From Geobacter sp. DSM 9736 (GTDB lineage Bacteria; Desulfobacterota; Desulfuromonadia; Geobacterales; Geobacteraceae), in NCBI RefSeq assembly GCF_900187405.1, contig NZ_LT896716.1, positions 992,001 through 1,056,000 on the forward strand: a stretch of DNA of 64,000 nucleotides, written 5' to 3'. Numbering within the stretch: position 1 is the stretch's first letter; each line of letters begins with the position of its first letter. The notes beneath the pieces are model-generated. The model saw nothing but the letters and a program-made list of their open reading frames with translations. It ran no database searches and was not told where the DNA came from. The translations under genes and the position numbers were made by a program. This document shows, piece after piece, positions 31,556 to 41,636 of the stretch.

Positions 31556-34366
31556 CTATAAGAGCATGACACCCAGTATGAGGAGAGCTTGAGCTATCCC
31601 CATCACAAATTTCAGAAGAGGGTTCCTTTTTTCTTGTTGCTCGACGGGAACGACAGCGAAATCATCAGGAGGATTTTTAAGTTCTCTGTCATCATAGGGG
31701 GGTAAGGGTTCGGCAGGGGAAGAAGGGTCGAGGGGGGGAGTTGCCTTTGCAACCACCTTTTCCTGGGTGGAATCGTGCACTGTTTCTACCAACTCATTTC
31801 CCAGCAGGAGATCTTCTGCAGCGAATCTTTTAGGGGAAGGGGTAACAGTCAATCGTACAGAGCGTGGAATCTCACTGTTGCCCGATCTGTCCAGGCTCCA
31901 ATAAGTAAGCACATAGTCCCCCTTTGAAACGACACTGAATGGTACGCCGTCGGTTTCGACGCTATGTCCCGACAATTGATAATGAATCGCGCGCACGCCC
32001 GAAAGATTATCTGTCGCCGTAGGGGTAATAACCGTCTCTGTTTCGATATGCATTACCCCGTCGAGTTCACGCTTCGGTGTCCCGATACCCATCTCAGAGA
32101 GAGGAGGTGTTTTGTCCACGACTACGGAAACGGTTTGTACCGGCTCTTCATTTCCGCCTTTATCTTTAGAGCGGAAATGTAGAAGGAATTTACCTTCTTC
32201 CGAGAAGGTCAAGGGTTTGCTGTACTCCATCCAGCTCCCGTCTCCCAACCGGTACTCCGTCTTCGACACCTCCCAGGGCGTTCCTATCCCCTGTAGGGAT
32301 AAAGATTCCCGGTCCTGCAGGAACACATTTCCTTTGACCGGTGCCGGTTCACTGGTCCGACGTAACAAAGTGGAAGGAGGAGTATCATTGACCGTCACCA
32401 GAACCGAATACGGATGTTCCTGATTGCCTACGTTGTCAGTGCTGCGAAAATCCAGAAGATGTTTTCCAGGGGGGGTGACTGTAAATGGGGCGTATGGCTT
32501 CCATTCCCCGCCGTCCAGGCGGTATTCGGTAGATGAGATGCCTGACTCCGGGTCTGTAGCATGAAGTGTAAAGCGAGTGCTGGTCGTAACATGGAGCATC
32601 TCGTCTTTCTTCATTTTCGGAGATCCGACCTCCAGCTTTGTGGCGGGAGGGGTCTTGTCCAGAGCAATAGTTATTTTTTTCGGTTCTTCGCTATTTCCTA
32701 CGTTATCTATGCTTCGATAGAAGATGTCCTGTCGGTCGCCCTGCGTGATCCGGAAAGGCTCGAAGGACCGCCATTGTCCGCTTCCTATTCGATATTCAAC
32801 CAGCCGCACGCCTGATAAAGCGTCTGTCGCAGTGAGGCTGATGCTGGTGTCACCTTTGCGGTAAATTGTTGCTCCCGGTTCGGCTTTTTTGCCATCCAAA
32901 AGTGCAGTGGTAACCGGGGGGGTAGCATCGACCGTTACATGCTGGCTTTTCGATACTTCAGCGTTACCGATGGCGTCGATGGTGCGGTACTCGATAACAT
33001 GTTTTCCTTCCGGTTCGATTGTAAAAGGCTTGTACTCGGTCCATCTTCTGTTGTCAATGCGGTACTCGGTTCTTCCGACTCCGGCAACTGGGTTGCTGGA
33101 GCTTAACGTAAAGCTGGTGAGAGGAGATGCATAGAGCATCCTGTTATTCGCGGCTTCAAACTTGGGATTTCCGACTGATATCGAAGTTGCCGGTGGTTTC
33201 GCGTCGATCAGCACTCGCAGGGTCTTGGGTGTCTCCTTGTTCCCAAGCTTGTCGGTGCTTCTGAAGCGAACAACATGCGTACCTTCGCTGCCGATGCTGA
33301 AACGAGTTGCCTGCTCCCATGGCCCTTCGTCGATCTGGTATTCTGTCAAGGCTATACCGGATGCAGAGCCTGAGGCAAAAAGGGTGAAAATGGTTGATGG
33401 CGATGCGATAAATATTTCATCAGATCCGACCCGGTACGGAGAAGAAAGGGTGAGGGCAGTGACGGGCGCTGAGTTCTGAACAATAAAAGAAAACTTTTGC
33501 TCACTCTCCCGATTGCCTGCACGGTCGGTCGAGAAGCAATAAACCGTATGCATGCCATCGCTGAGACCGGAAAGACTTATGGGTGCGCGATATTGAAGCC
33601 AATCACCGGTGCCGTCGAGGCGGCACTCGATTCCGGAAATATCCGATGCTGCCATACCGGTGTCTTCTGCTGTAGCCGTTACAAGGGCATCTCCTTTAAC
33701 ATACACAGTACCTTCATTGTCCGAATAATGGGGGGCTGCATTCATCGATGTTGCAGGTGGCGTGGTGTCGATTAAGAAATCAATGTGAAGCTGGGTTGCA
33801 TTTCCAGCGGTATCTTCCGCTGAAATATCCAACAAGTAGCGACCTTCACCGGAGATGGCGGTATCGGGTGCTAAATCATGCCCATTGAGCAGCATTGTCT
33901 TCTTCTTGAGGTTTCTGTCCCTGATTGTAATACGAGGAGTTATGTCGCGGCTATAGAACCTATTGTGTTCGACGTTATGAACTGTAACGACAGGAGGGGA
34001 AGAATCGATCGTGAAGCGGATAGTCTGTTCAACCTCTTTACCGTTATCTCCAACGGCTACTGCCCGCAAAACATAATCACCTTCATCGTGTATAGGTGAC
34101 GAGTCATACGGTTTGTCATTGAGAACGATGCTGGTAATTCTTCCTTGGCTGACCGAGATTGTGGGCCGAACGGAGTCTTTGTAATGGGAGCTCTCCGCAA
34201 TCCCGTCAAATAATATGATGGGGGAAGGAGGTTTCGCCGGAGGCTCATCGGTTGTTGAGAAGGCGGTGAGGGGCGCTGCTAGGCAATGGGTAGCGGAAAA
34301 TATGCAGAGAGCAAGAAAAAGTGCGTTTGATATGACACGGACTCGATTACCCACGAACCTATCCAC
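31556..34366 (-). CDS. large Ig-like repeat (OmpL47-type) membrane-anchored periplasmic protein
   Basis: A 936-residue protein with a signal peptide (hydrophobic at about 12-30, ending CLAA), about nine tandem units of 85-100 residues from residue ~60 to ~880, and a single C-terminal membrane helix in the last 20 residues (VMGIAQALLILGVMLL). Each unit starts near TPPATS and ends GNxE...V.VD, with the core LTEYRIDxGxWxxYxPFxIxxEGxHxxxFRSTD, the pattern of OmpL47/Ig-like beta-sandwich repeats. Topology suggests an inner-membrane-anchored, periplasm-filling rod. The start is uncertain: the frame opens with GTG at 34366 and other GTG codons follow. The divergent/adjacent genes do not reveal a function. 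Confidence 0.8.
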   Translation of the reverse strand: MDRFVGNRVRVISNALFLALCIFSATHCLAAPLTAFSTTDEPPAKPPSPIILFDGIAESSHYKDSVRPTISVSQGRITSIVLNDKPYDSSPIHDEGDYVLRAVAVGDNGKEVEQTIRFTIDSSPPVVTVHNVEHNRFYSRDITPRITIRDRNLKKKTMLLNGHDLAPDTAISGEGRYLLDISAEDTAGNATQLHIDFLIDTTPPATSMNAAPHYSDNEGTVYVKGDALVTATAEDTGMAASDISGIECRLDGTGDWLQYRAPISLSGLSDGMHTVYCFSTDRAGNRESEQKFSFIVQNSAPVTALTLSSPYRVGSDEIFIASPSTIFTLFASGSASGIALTEYQIDEGPWEQATRFSIGSEGTHVVRFRSTDKLGNKETPKTLRVLIDAKPPATSISVGNPKFEAANNRMLYASPLTSFTLSSSNPVAGVGRTEYRIDNRRWTEYKPFTIEPEGKHVIEYRTIDAIGNAEVSKSQHVTVDATPPVTTALLDGKKAEPGATIYRKGDTSISLTATDALSGVRLVEYRIGSGQWRSFEPFRITQGDRQDIFYRSIDNVGNSEEPKKITIALDKTPPATKLEVGSPKMKKDEMLHVTTSTRFTLHATDPESGISSTEYRLDGGEWKPYAPFTVTPPGKHLLDFRSTDNVGNQEHPYSVLVTVNDTPPSTLLRRTSEPAPVKGNVFLQDRESLSLQGIGTPWEVSKTEYRLGDGSWMEYSKPLTFSEEGKFLLHFRSKDKGGNEEPVQTVSVVVDKTPPLSEMGIGTPKRELDGVMHIETETVITPTATDNLSGVRAIHYQLSGHSVETDGVPFSVVSKGDYVLTYWSLDRSGNSEIPRSVRLTVTPSPKRFAAEDLLLGNELVETVHDSTQEKVVAKATPPLDPSSPAEPLPPYDDRELKNPPDDFAVVPVEQQEKRNPLLKFVMGIAQALLILGVMLL

Positions 34367-34526
34367 GTGTTAGCATCTGCTTGATGAGGTACTTCGGAAA
34401 TATACGTTCTCGCAGGGGTATAAGGCAAGCTTTTTCGCGGGTAGATCTCATCATCATACAGATTAACAGGAGGGGGATGAGTCTGAAAAATTCATCCTAA
34501 GGTGGGATAGATACTGCTGAGCTTAA

Positions 34527-34566
34527 ACAAAAGAGGCTCCCGTTTTAACCGGGAGCCTCTTCTTTA
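34527..34566 (-). terminator. strong bidirectional hairpin ending the gap-tRNA-Leu transcript
   Basis: AAGAGGCTCCCG (34531-34542) and CGGGAGCCTCTT (34550-34561) form a perfect 12-bp stem with a 7-base loop, with T-rich flank on the - strand (TTTTGTTT). Confidence 0.9.
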
Positions 34567-34568
34567 TT

Positions 34569-34655
34569 TGGTGCGGTAGAATGGACTCGAACCATCACGC
34601 CCTTGCGAGCGCCAGCCCCTCAAGCTGGTGCGTCTACCAATTCCGCCACTACCGC
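34569..34655 (-). tRNA. tRNA-Leu (anticodon GAG)
   Basis: Class II tRNA: acceptor GCGGTAG/CTACCGC, anticodon stem CCAGC/GCTGG around TTGAGGG, long variable arm, T-arm with GGTTCGAGTCC, encoded CCA. Decodes CUC and CUU. It lies 73 bases downstream of secG in the same direction without an obvious promoter, so it may be cotranscribed with secG. Confidence 0.96.
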
Positions 34656-34728
34656 ATTGCTGCTGCGTTTCAAGAAGTAACTTTTTACCATCACCTCTTG
34701 TTTGTGTCAACCGTTTATTGCCGGTTGG

Positions 34729-35109
34729 TTAATTTTTAGGTGCCGTCGGTGCGGCCGGCGCTTGCGGTGTCGGCTGCTGTTCGGCTTTGGGCGCTGCCTG
34801 TGGGGTGGCAGGCGGTGTCGACTGGCTCGGTGCAGCCTTCTCTGCCGGTTTGACCCCCCGCATAATCGAAGAGCTTCCGGACTGTCCCGAAAGGTAGGCC
34901 AGCGTCAAGGAGGTGAGCATGAAGATGATTGCGGCACCAGTGGTCACCCGGCTCATGAAGGTGTTTCCACCTCCGGCTCCGAATACCGATTGGCTGCCGC
35001 TTGCCCCGAAGGAAGCTCCCATCTCGGCCCCTTTCCCGGATTGAAGAAGGACGACAGCTATCAGGGCTATGCATACCACAATGTGAAGAATTACAAGTAA
35101 GACGGTCAT
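34729..35109 (-). CDS. secG: preprotein translocase subunit SecG
   Basis: A 126-residue subunit of the SecYEG channel: helix 1 (MTVLLVILHIVVCIALIAVVLLQSGKGAEMGASFG), the conserved glycine-rich loop (GGGNTFMSRVTTGAAIIFM) and helix 2 (TSLTLAYLSG). The last ~45 residues are a Pro/Ala/Gln-rich tail absent from E. coli SecG. Start at 35109 (MTVLL) is preferred over the ATG at 35118 because GGAGGA lies 10 bases away; the upstream open frame is rejected. It follows tpiA and precedes tRNA-Leu, as in Geobacter genomes I recall. Confidence 0.92.
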   Translation of the reverse strand: MTVLLVILHIVVCIALIAVVLLQSGKGAEMGASFGASGSQSVFGAGGGNTFMSRVTTGAAIIFMLTSLTLAYLSGQSGSSSIMRGVKPAEKAAPSQSTPPATPQAAPKAEQQPTPQAPAAPTAPKN

Positions 35110-35189
35110 GCTGCGCATTCCTCCGACTGAACATGGCTGTGTGCAAAGCGGTACTTCTACCACATCAGCAAAAAAAAGACAATAGCTCA

Positions 35190-35945
35190 TCAGCCTCCAT
35201 AGTTAACAATGGAGGCAAAGGATTCAGCTTTAAGGCTTGCACCTCCCACAAGAGCGCCATCAATATCGGTCTGTGACATGAGCCCCCTGATGTTTTCAGG
35301 CTTGACGCTGCCGCCATAAAGAATCCGAGTAGACTCGGCGATGGTCCGGCTCCTCGTTTCGCAGAGTACGCTTCTGATAAAGGCATGTACCTCTTGTGCC
35401 TGTTGGTTGCTCGCAGTCTTCCCGGTGCCGATCGCCCATACAGGTTCATATGCTATTACGATGCGGGAGACGAGGTCATCGTGAATTCCAGCCAGACCTT
35501 TCTTCAACTGACGTCCTATCACTTCAAAGGTCTTGTCCGCTTCCCGTTCCTCAAGCGTTTCACCTACGCAGAATAGGGGGATCAGATCTGCGGCGAGTGC
35601 GGCCTTGAGTTTCTTATTGACCGTATCGTCGGTATCACCGAAGTATTGACGCCGCTCAGAGTGGCCGATGATGACATGGCTGCAGCCGGCATCAACAAGC
35701 ATTTTGGGAGAGACTTCCCCTGTGAAAGCTCCCTCCTCTTCCCAGAAACAATCTTGTGCTGCAAGACGGATGTTCGTTCCCTGCACAAGATCACGAACGG
35801 TGGCGAGGACGGTAAAGACCGGCGCAACCACCACATCGACGGTATCTGTACGGTTTACAAGCGGGAGGAGCGAACCTACAAGCTCACGGGCCTCAACGCT
35901 TGATTTGAATAGTTTCCAGTTTCCGGCAATCACTGGCCTTCTCAT
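35190..35945 (-). CDS. tpiA: triosephosphate isomerase
   Basis: A 251-residue enzyme interconverting dihydroxyacetone phosphate and glyceraldehyde 3-phosphate. Catalytic residues are visible: Lys in GNWKLFKS, His in VIIGHSERRQYF, and Glu in IAYEPVWAIGTGKTAS; the C-terminal phosphate-binding loop is GGASLKAESF. It follows pgk by 11 bases, the usual glycolytic operon. Confidence 0.98.
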   Translation of the reverse strand: MRRPVIAGNWKLFKSSVEARELVGSLLPLVNRTDTVDVVVAPVFTVLATVRDLVQGTNIRLAAQDCFWEEEGAFTGEVSPKMLVDAGCSHVIIGHSERRQYFGDTDDTVNKKLKAALAADLIPLFCVGETLEEREADKTFEVIGRQLKKGLAGIHDDLVSRIVIAYEPVWAIGTGKTASNQQAQEVHAFIRSVLCETRSRTIAESTRILYGGSVKPENIRGLMSQTDIDGALVGGASLKAESFASIVNYGG

Positions 35946-35956
35946 GATGATCTCCT

Positions 35957-37156
35957 TTACTTCGTTCCCTTCTCTTCCAATACCTTTATGCCTGGGAGCT
36001 TTTTCCCCTCGAGAAGTTCAAGAAACGCTCCTCCGCCAGTAGAGATGTAGCTGATCTTGCTTGCCTGCCCGCCACGTTGAACTGCCACGTCGGTGTCACC
36101 ACCTCCGACAATGGTGATTGCACTTGAATCAGCCACGGCAGAAACCATGTCGAACGTTCCCTTGGCAAATGCATCCATCTCGAATACCCCCATCGGGCCG
36201 TTCCAGACGATAGTCTCCGCGTCCTTTAACTCATCGCTGAAGAGCTTTACCGATGCAGGTCCTATGTCGAGGGCCATCCAATCCTGGGGTATCTCCTGGA
36301 CGGTGGTTATTTTTGTCTCTGCGTCGGCGCTGAATCGGTCTGCGACGACACAATCGACAGGGAGAAGAAACTTGATCCCTCTCTCACGCGACATATTGAG
36401 CACCCTCATCGCCGTGTCGATAAGTTCCTCTTCGACCAGGGATTTTCCTACATTGTTACCAAGCGCTTTGAGAAAGGTGAAGGCCATACCCCCGCCGATG
36501 ATAATCTTGTCTACCTTTGTGCAAAGGCTTTCCAGAACTTCCAGTTTGCCGGACACCTTGGCCCCACCCAGAATGGCTACGAGAGGACGGACAGGGTTCG
36601 TCATGACCTTCTCGAAGTAGGTCATTTCATTTTTCATGAGAAAGCCCGCTGTCACGACTGGAAAGAACCGTGTGATTGCCTCTACGGACGCATGTGCCCT
36701 GTGGGAAACGGCGAAGGCGTCGTTCACGTAGATCTCACAACCGTCGGCGAGAGCTCGTGCAAATTCTTCGTCATTCTTTTCTTCGCCGGGATAGAAGCGA
36801 ACATTCTCCAGCATGATTATGTCGCCCGGTTGCATGGCATCTGTCAGCCTTGCAACCTCATCTCCGATGCAGTCCGGTGCCAGGGTAACCTTCTTGCCCA
36901 ACAATTGGGATAGCCTTTCTGCTGCTGGAGCCATCGAATATTTGGATTTTCGCTCACCCTTTGGCCTGCCGAGATGGGAAGCCAGGACCACCTTGGCTTT
37001 TCGGTCGAGAGCATAGGTTATGGTAGGGAGGACCGCACGGATGCGTGTGTCTTCGGTAATGTTCTGGTTATCGTCGAGGGGAACGTTAAAGTCCACCCTC
37101 ATGAATATCTTCTTGCCGTTGAGGTTTTCGATCTGATCGATGTACTGAATTGCCAT
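35957..37156 (-). CDS. pgk: phosphoglycerate kinase
   Basis: A 399-residue monomeric glycolytic enzyme: N-terminal substrate-binding RVDFNVPL and SHLGRPKG, and the C-terminal nucleotide site [11 protein letters not shown] and [11 protein letters not shown]. The ATG at 37156 ([16 protein letters not shown]) follows AGGATTACC with GAGG-rich sequence; the open extension upstream covers the hairpin and is rejected. A long inverted repeat lies between gap and pgk. Confidence 0.97.
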   Translation of the reverse strand: MAIQYIDQIENLNGKKIFMRVDFNVPLDDNQNITEDTRIRAVLPTITYALDRKAKVVLASHLGRPKGERKSKYSMAPAAERLSQLLGKKVTLAPDCIGDEVARLTDAMQPGDIIMLENVRFYPGEEKNDEEFARALADGCEIYVNDAFAVSHRAHASVEAITRFFPVVTAGFLMKNEMTYFEKVMTNPVRPLVAILGGAKVSGKLEVLESLCTKVDKIIIGGGMAFTFLKALGNNVGKSLVEEELIDTAMRVLNMSRERGIKFLLPVDCVVADRFSADAETKITTVQEIPQDWMALDIGPASVKLFSDELKDAETIVWNGPMGVFEMDAFAKGTFDMVSAVADSSAITIVGGGDTDVAVQRGGQASKISYISTGGGAFLELLEGKKLPGIKVLEEKGTK

Positions 37157-37209
37157 GGTAATCCTCCGAAAGGGTTTTGCAGTGCAGAGCTTCGGATGAG
37201 CTGAAATGA

Positions 37210-37236
37210 GAAAGGGGGGATTCAATCCCCCCTTTC
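37210..37236 (-). promoter_or_regulatory. 13-bp inverted repeat between gap and pgk (processing or attenuation hairpin)
   Basis: GAAAGGGGGGATT (37210-37222) and AATCCCCCCTTTC (37224-37236) are perfectly complementary with one base between; the hairpin must open a few pairs for a loop. No T run follows on the - strand, so it is more likely an RNA stabilising or partial stop element than a full terminator. Confidence 0.55.
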
Positions 37237-37246
37237 GGAGCTACGA

Positions 37247-38263
<1,017 letters not shown>

Positions 38264-38296
38264 TTAGTTAATAAATTCTATAGCAAAACTTTCTGC

Positions 38297-38315
38297 TGTC
38301 CAGCACGGCTGGACA
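38297..38315 (-). promoter_or_regulatory. 8-bp palindrome in the gap promoter region (candidate operator)
   Basis: TGTCCAGC (38297-38304) and GCTGGACA (38308-38315) are perfectly inverted with a 3-base centre. On the - strand it lies just upstream of a TATAGA-like -10 box and overlaps the likely -35 zone of gap. Confidence 0.45.
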
Positions 38316-38501
38316 TATAAACAAAATATTAATGGGACGTCAACAAGTTTCCGAAAAGTAGGTAATCGTCCCAAAGCCTCAGGGGCAGCAGGGCGCACCA
38401 ACATTTTTATAGCCTACCAGGAGCTGTGTGTCTATAATGACCTGTCGCCCCTTCAGTAGGGGCAGCTCTTCAACAGCTACTGGAGAGAATCCTTCCCTGA
38501 C

Positions 38502-40577
38502 ATGAAAAACACACTCGAAAAAAGAATAATTCTCTTCGCATTCCTCATCCTCTTCCTGACAATTCTGGCGAACACCGGAATGGATATCGCCGCCTACCGC
38601 AGAGACTACCTGCATGCTCTCATTTTCAGCTCACAAAGTCTCGGAGCAGCACTAAAAGGGAATGTGGAAAAGGTCACCCGGCTCGGCATCGATGTCCGGG
38701 ATATTCCTGAAATCAACGATAAATGCCGCGAGGTGGTTGAAAGCAATCCACCTCTGGGCGACTACTGCATTATTACGGATGCTGAGGGAAGGGTGCTCTA
38801 CCTGAACGATCCGGATTTCAGGGATCTGCGATTTGAAAATGTCGTCAAATCTGTCAGGTCAGATTCAGCTAAACAGGTCAGGGTTATAAGGCGCGGAAGC
38901 GACCGCTTCTTCGATACCGTTACTCCTATCAGGACTGCTGAGGGTAAAGTAGTTGCAGTTGCTCATATCGGTTTTCCCGAAAGCGAGGTGACGTCGCGGG
39001 TCCAGACCATCGTTCTCCGTTCGCTACTTATACTGGCTTTTTCGTTCCTCGTTGCCTTCACGCTAGTCATCATATTCGTCAAGAGGAGTATCATCCAGCC
39101 GATATCGTCGCTTTTACATGGGGTGAAGAAGATCTCGGAAGGATCTTTCGATACGAGAATCGAAGAGGTGAAGGTTTACGAATTCAGTGAATTAGCAAAG
39201 AACATAAACTTCATGTCGGAATCTCTGAAATATCGTGAGGAGGAGATTCAGAAGAATTACAAGGAGCTTGAAGGGACCCACCAGAAACTTAGGACCTCTT
39301 ATCAGCAGCTCGAAAAGCTGAGCCTTGAGCTTGAACGATCGGAAGATCTTTACAAGTCGCTCATGGAGGATTCCAGCGACGCCATCCTAGTCGTAGGTGG
39401 CGACGAGCAGGTCAAAATGGTCAACAAAATGGCGGAGGATTTCTTCGGGTACACCGCACAAGAAGTCGTAGGCCTGCCCCTGACCAAGCTTCTCCTTCTG
39501 TTGAACATCGAGAATGTTCCTCGGATCCACAAGATATTTCGTGAGGGTCTGAATGGGAGGCATCTTGCCGACGAAATGCAGTTTGTTAAAAAAGGGGGGG
39601 AAGCAGTCCTTGGGCGAGTCAACATCAGTAGCATCCGGAGCGAGAGCCAGGCACTGGTGCAGGCAATTTTCCGTGACATCACCAAGGAACGAGAGATCCT
39701 CAACAACCTCGGGAAAAGTGCCGCCGATCTGGCAAGGCTCAACAAGATGAAGGATTCCTTTCTCGGCTTGGCATCGCACGAGCTGAAGACACCGCTCACA
39801 GTGATCATGGGATATGCGGAGCTTATTCTCACCGACATGGCGGACAAGATGGAGCCGACCGTGGTCGAAATGGTGGAAAATATAGCTAACGCAGCTTCAC
39901 GTCTCGATAACATTGTCAAGGATATGGTAGATGTCTCAATGATTGACGAGAAGAAGCTGCAGTTGAAGCTCGATGATGTAAACATGAACAGCATCATCGA
40001 AGCCGCAGCCGGCGAGCTGCGGTTCTTCTTTATGATGCGAAACCAGCATCTGAATCTGCAGCTCGATGATTCGATACCGGTTGTACGGGGTGATAGGCTC
40101 CGCCTGACACAGCTGATTTCAAACCTTCTAGGGAACGCCATTAAGTTCACTCCTGATGGAGGCACAATTACCGTCACGTCCAGTGCAAAATACCTGTTGC
40201 GGACCCGGCAGCAGGAATCCGAGGCGGTGCCGAAGGTTGTCAATATCGGCAAGGAGCATCATCTCTATGTGGAGATAGTGGTCAGGGACACCGGCATCGG
40301 AATAGATCTTGAGGACCAGCTTCGGATCTTCGAAAAGTTTTACGAGGTCGGCAAAATAGAGGAGCACAGCTCCGGCAAGGTAGCCTTCAAGGCGAAAGGG
40401 GCAGGGCTGGGACTCGCTATCGCGAAGGGCATTGTAGAGATGCACGGAGGGGAAGTATGGGTTGAATCCCCCGGGTACAACCCCGTGAAATACCCCGGCT
40501 CCTCCTTCCATATCCTACTTCCATTGAACCCACTTCTGGGTGATGCGACGCTTGATTACATGAACCTCTTACGATAA
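38502..40577 (+). CDS. membrane-bound PAS sensor histidine kinase
   Basis: A 691-residue sensor: membrane helix 1 (about 9-28), a Cache-like periplasmic domain (about 35-165, with IITDAEGRVLYLND and VTPIRTAEGKVVAVAHIGF), helix 2 (about 172-194), HAMP (about 195-247), a coiled coil (about 245-285), PAS (about 285-400, SSDAILVVGGDEQVKMVNKMAEDFFG), HisKA with ASHELKTPL (His near residue 426), and HATPase with N box (LLGNAIKFTPDGG), G1 (VRDTGIGID) and G2 (GAGLGLAI). No response regulator is adjacent, so its partner is unknown. The start at 38502 is preceded by a weak ribosome-binding site. Confidence 0.93.
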   Translation: MKNTLEKRIILFAFLILFLTILANTGMDIAAYRRDYLHALIFSSQSLGAALKGNVEKVTRLGIDVRDIPEINDKCREVVESNPPLGDYCIITDAEGRVLYLNDPDFRDLRFENVVKSVRSDSAKQVRVIRRGSDRFFDTVTPIRTAEGKVVAVAHIGFPESEVTSRVQTIVLRSLLILAFSFLVAFTLVIIFVKRSIIQPISSLLHGVKKISEGSFDTRIEEVKVYEFSELAKNINFMSESLKYREEEIQKNYKELEGTHQKLRTSYQQLEKLSLELERSEDLYKSLMEDSSDAILVVGGDEQVKMVNKMAEDFFGYTAQEVVGLPLTKLLLLLNIENVPRIHKIFREGLNGRHLADEMQFVKKGGEAVLGRVNISSIRSESQALVQAIFRDITKEREILNNLGKSAADLARLNKMKDSFLGLASHELKTPLTVIMGYAELILTDMADKMEPTVVEMVENIANAASRLDNIVKDMVDVSMIDEKKLQLKLDDVNMNSIIEAAAGELRFFFMMRNQHLNLQLDDSIPVVRGDRLRLTQLISNLLGNAIKFTPDGGTITVTSSAKYLLRTRQQESEAVPKVVNIGKEHHLYVEIVVRDTGIGIDLEDQLRIFEKFYEVGKIEEHSSGKVAFKAKGAGLGLAIAKGIVEMHGGEVWVESPGYNPVKYPGSSFHILLPLNPLLGDATLDYMNLLR

Positions 40578-40637
40578 TTCCAGGTCCAGTTTTGCCTTGA
40601 ATCTCCCCCCCGAATCCTGTATAAATTTCCGATGTCC

Positions 40638-40677
40638 CAACCTGCTATGTTCTCCTAGGCAGGGGCAGGTTGCCCCT
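40638..40677 (+). promoter_or_regulatory. two overlapping, mutually exclusive inverted repeats
   Basis: CAACCTGC (40638-40645) pairs with GCAGGTTG (40665-40672), while AGGGGCA (40661-40667) pairs with TGCCCCT (40671-40677) around a 3-base loop. The two cannot form together. They lie in the gap after the kinase gene, 105 bases before the next start codon. Confidence 0.4.
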
Positions 40678-40781
40678 AGCGTATCTTGATTTCTCTGGAA
40701 GTCGCATCAATCTCATGTAATCGAAAAAGAGTACGCTGCACCCGGGTGACCGGATACTGCAGCCGTGGATCAGGAGGAAAC

Positions 40782-41555
40782 GTGCGAGTGTGTCTGCTCG
40801 CCAGCGGCAGCAAGGGGAACGCCATCTTTGTGGAAACCGGCGACACCAGGCTGCTAGTGGATGCCGGACTTTCTGCTCGGGAAATCACTAGCCGGCTGGC
40901 ACAGATCGGTGTCTGCGGAGAGGACCTGGATGCTATTCTCATAAGTCACGAGCACTCCGACCACACCCGTGGAGCCGGCACTCTGGCCAGGAAATACAAG
41001 GTGCCGCTATTCATCAGCTATCCCACCTGCAGAGAAAGCGAGCGGGTACTGGGGGGAAAAGCTCCAAGGGTAGAATTCGAATCGGGGTACACATTCGGCC
41101 TGAAGGATATTCAGGTCGATCCTTTTCCAATTACGCATGATGCGTGCGACCCGGTTGGCTTTCTCATCGAAAGCTCCGAAGGGAGAATCGGAATCGCAAC
41201 CGACTTGGGGTGCGTTACCGCCCTCGTGAGAGAGAAACTGAAAAACTCACGGATGCTCGTTATCGAATCGAATCATGACGAAGAAATGCTCATAAAGGGT
41301 CCCTACCCGTGGCACCTCAAGCAGAGGATAAAGTCCCGTCATGGTCACCTTTCGAACATTGACTCCGTTACGTTGCTCGATGATCTCATTCATCCAGGGC
41401 TTGAAGCGGTATTTCTTGCCCACCTTTCGGAAGTAAACAATGATCCCGCTGTTGCCCTGGGAGTTGCCGAAGCTTTCCTCTCGGGCCAGAGCATATGTTC
41501 TCCCCGACTGGTCGTCGGGAATCAGTACCGGGTAAGTCAGGTAGTCACCGCATAG
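40782..41555 (+). CDS. metallo-beta-lactamase-fold hydrolase (YycJ/WalJ-like)
   Basis: A 257-residue hydrolase beginning MRVCLLASGSKGNAIFVETGDTRLLVDAG, with metal ligands in ISHEHSDHTRG and further His and Asp residues in FPITHDACDPVGF and IATDLGCV. Members of this branch (WalJ/YycJ) are probable exonucleases or mismatch-repair nucleases. The start is a GTG at 40782 after CAGGAGGAAAC; the upstream open frame from 40686 is not used. It precedes purB by 81 bases. Confidence 0.88.
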   Translation: MRVCLLASGSKGNAIFVETGDTRLLVDAGLSAREITSRLAQIGVCGEDLDAILISHEHSDHTRGAGTLARKYKVPLFISYPTCRESERVLGGKAPRVEFESGYTFGLKDIQVDPFPITHDACDPVGFLIESSEGRIGIATDLGCVTALVREKLKNSRMLVIESNHDEEMLIKGPYPWHLKQRIKSRHGHLSNIDSVTLLDDLIHPGLEAVFLAHLSEVNNDPAVALGVAEAFLSGQSICSPRLVVGNQYRVSQVVTA

Positions 41556-41636
41556 CCACCCCCGGGATGTTGCTTTGGTTGAAGCGATTCCGGCAGGATT
41601 ATCCTTAACGAATGTATAGCAGGAGGTAATAATTCA

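Noticed and set aside
39350-40252. 300-codon - strand frame across the sensor kinase
   Set aside because: Antisense to the PAS/HisKA region, of low-complexity serine/arginine composition and without start signals.
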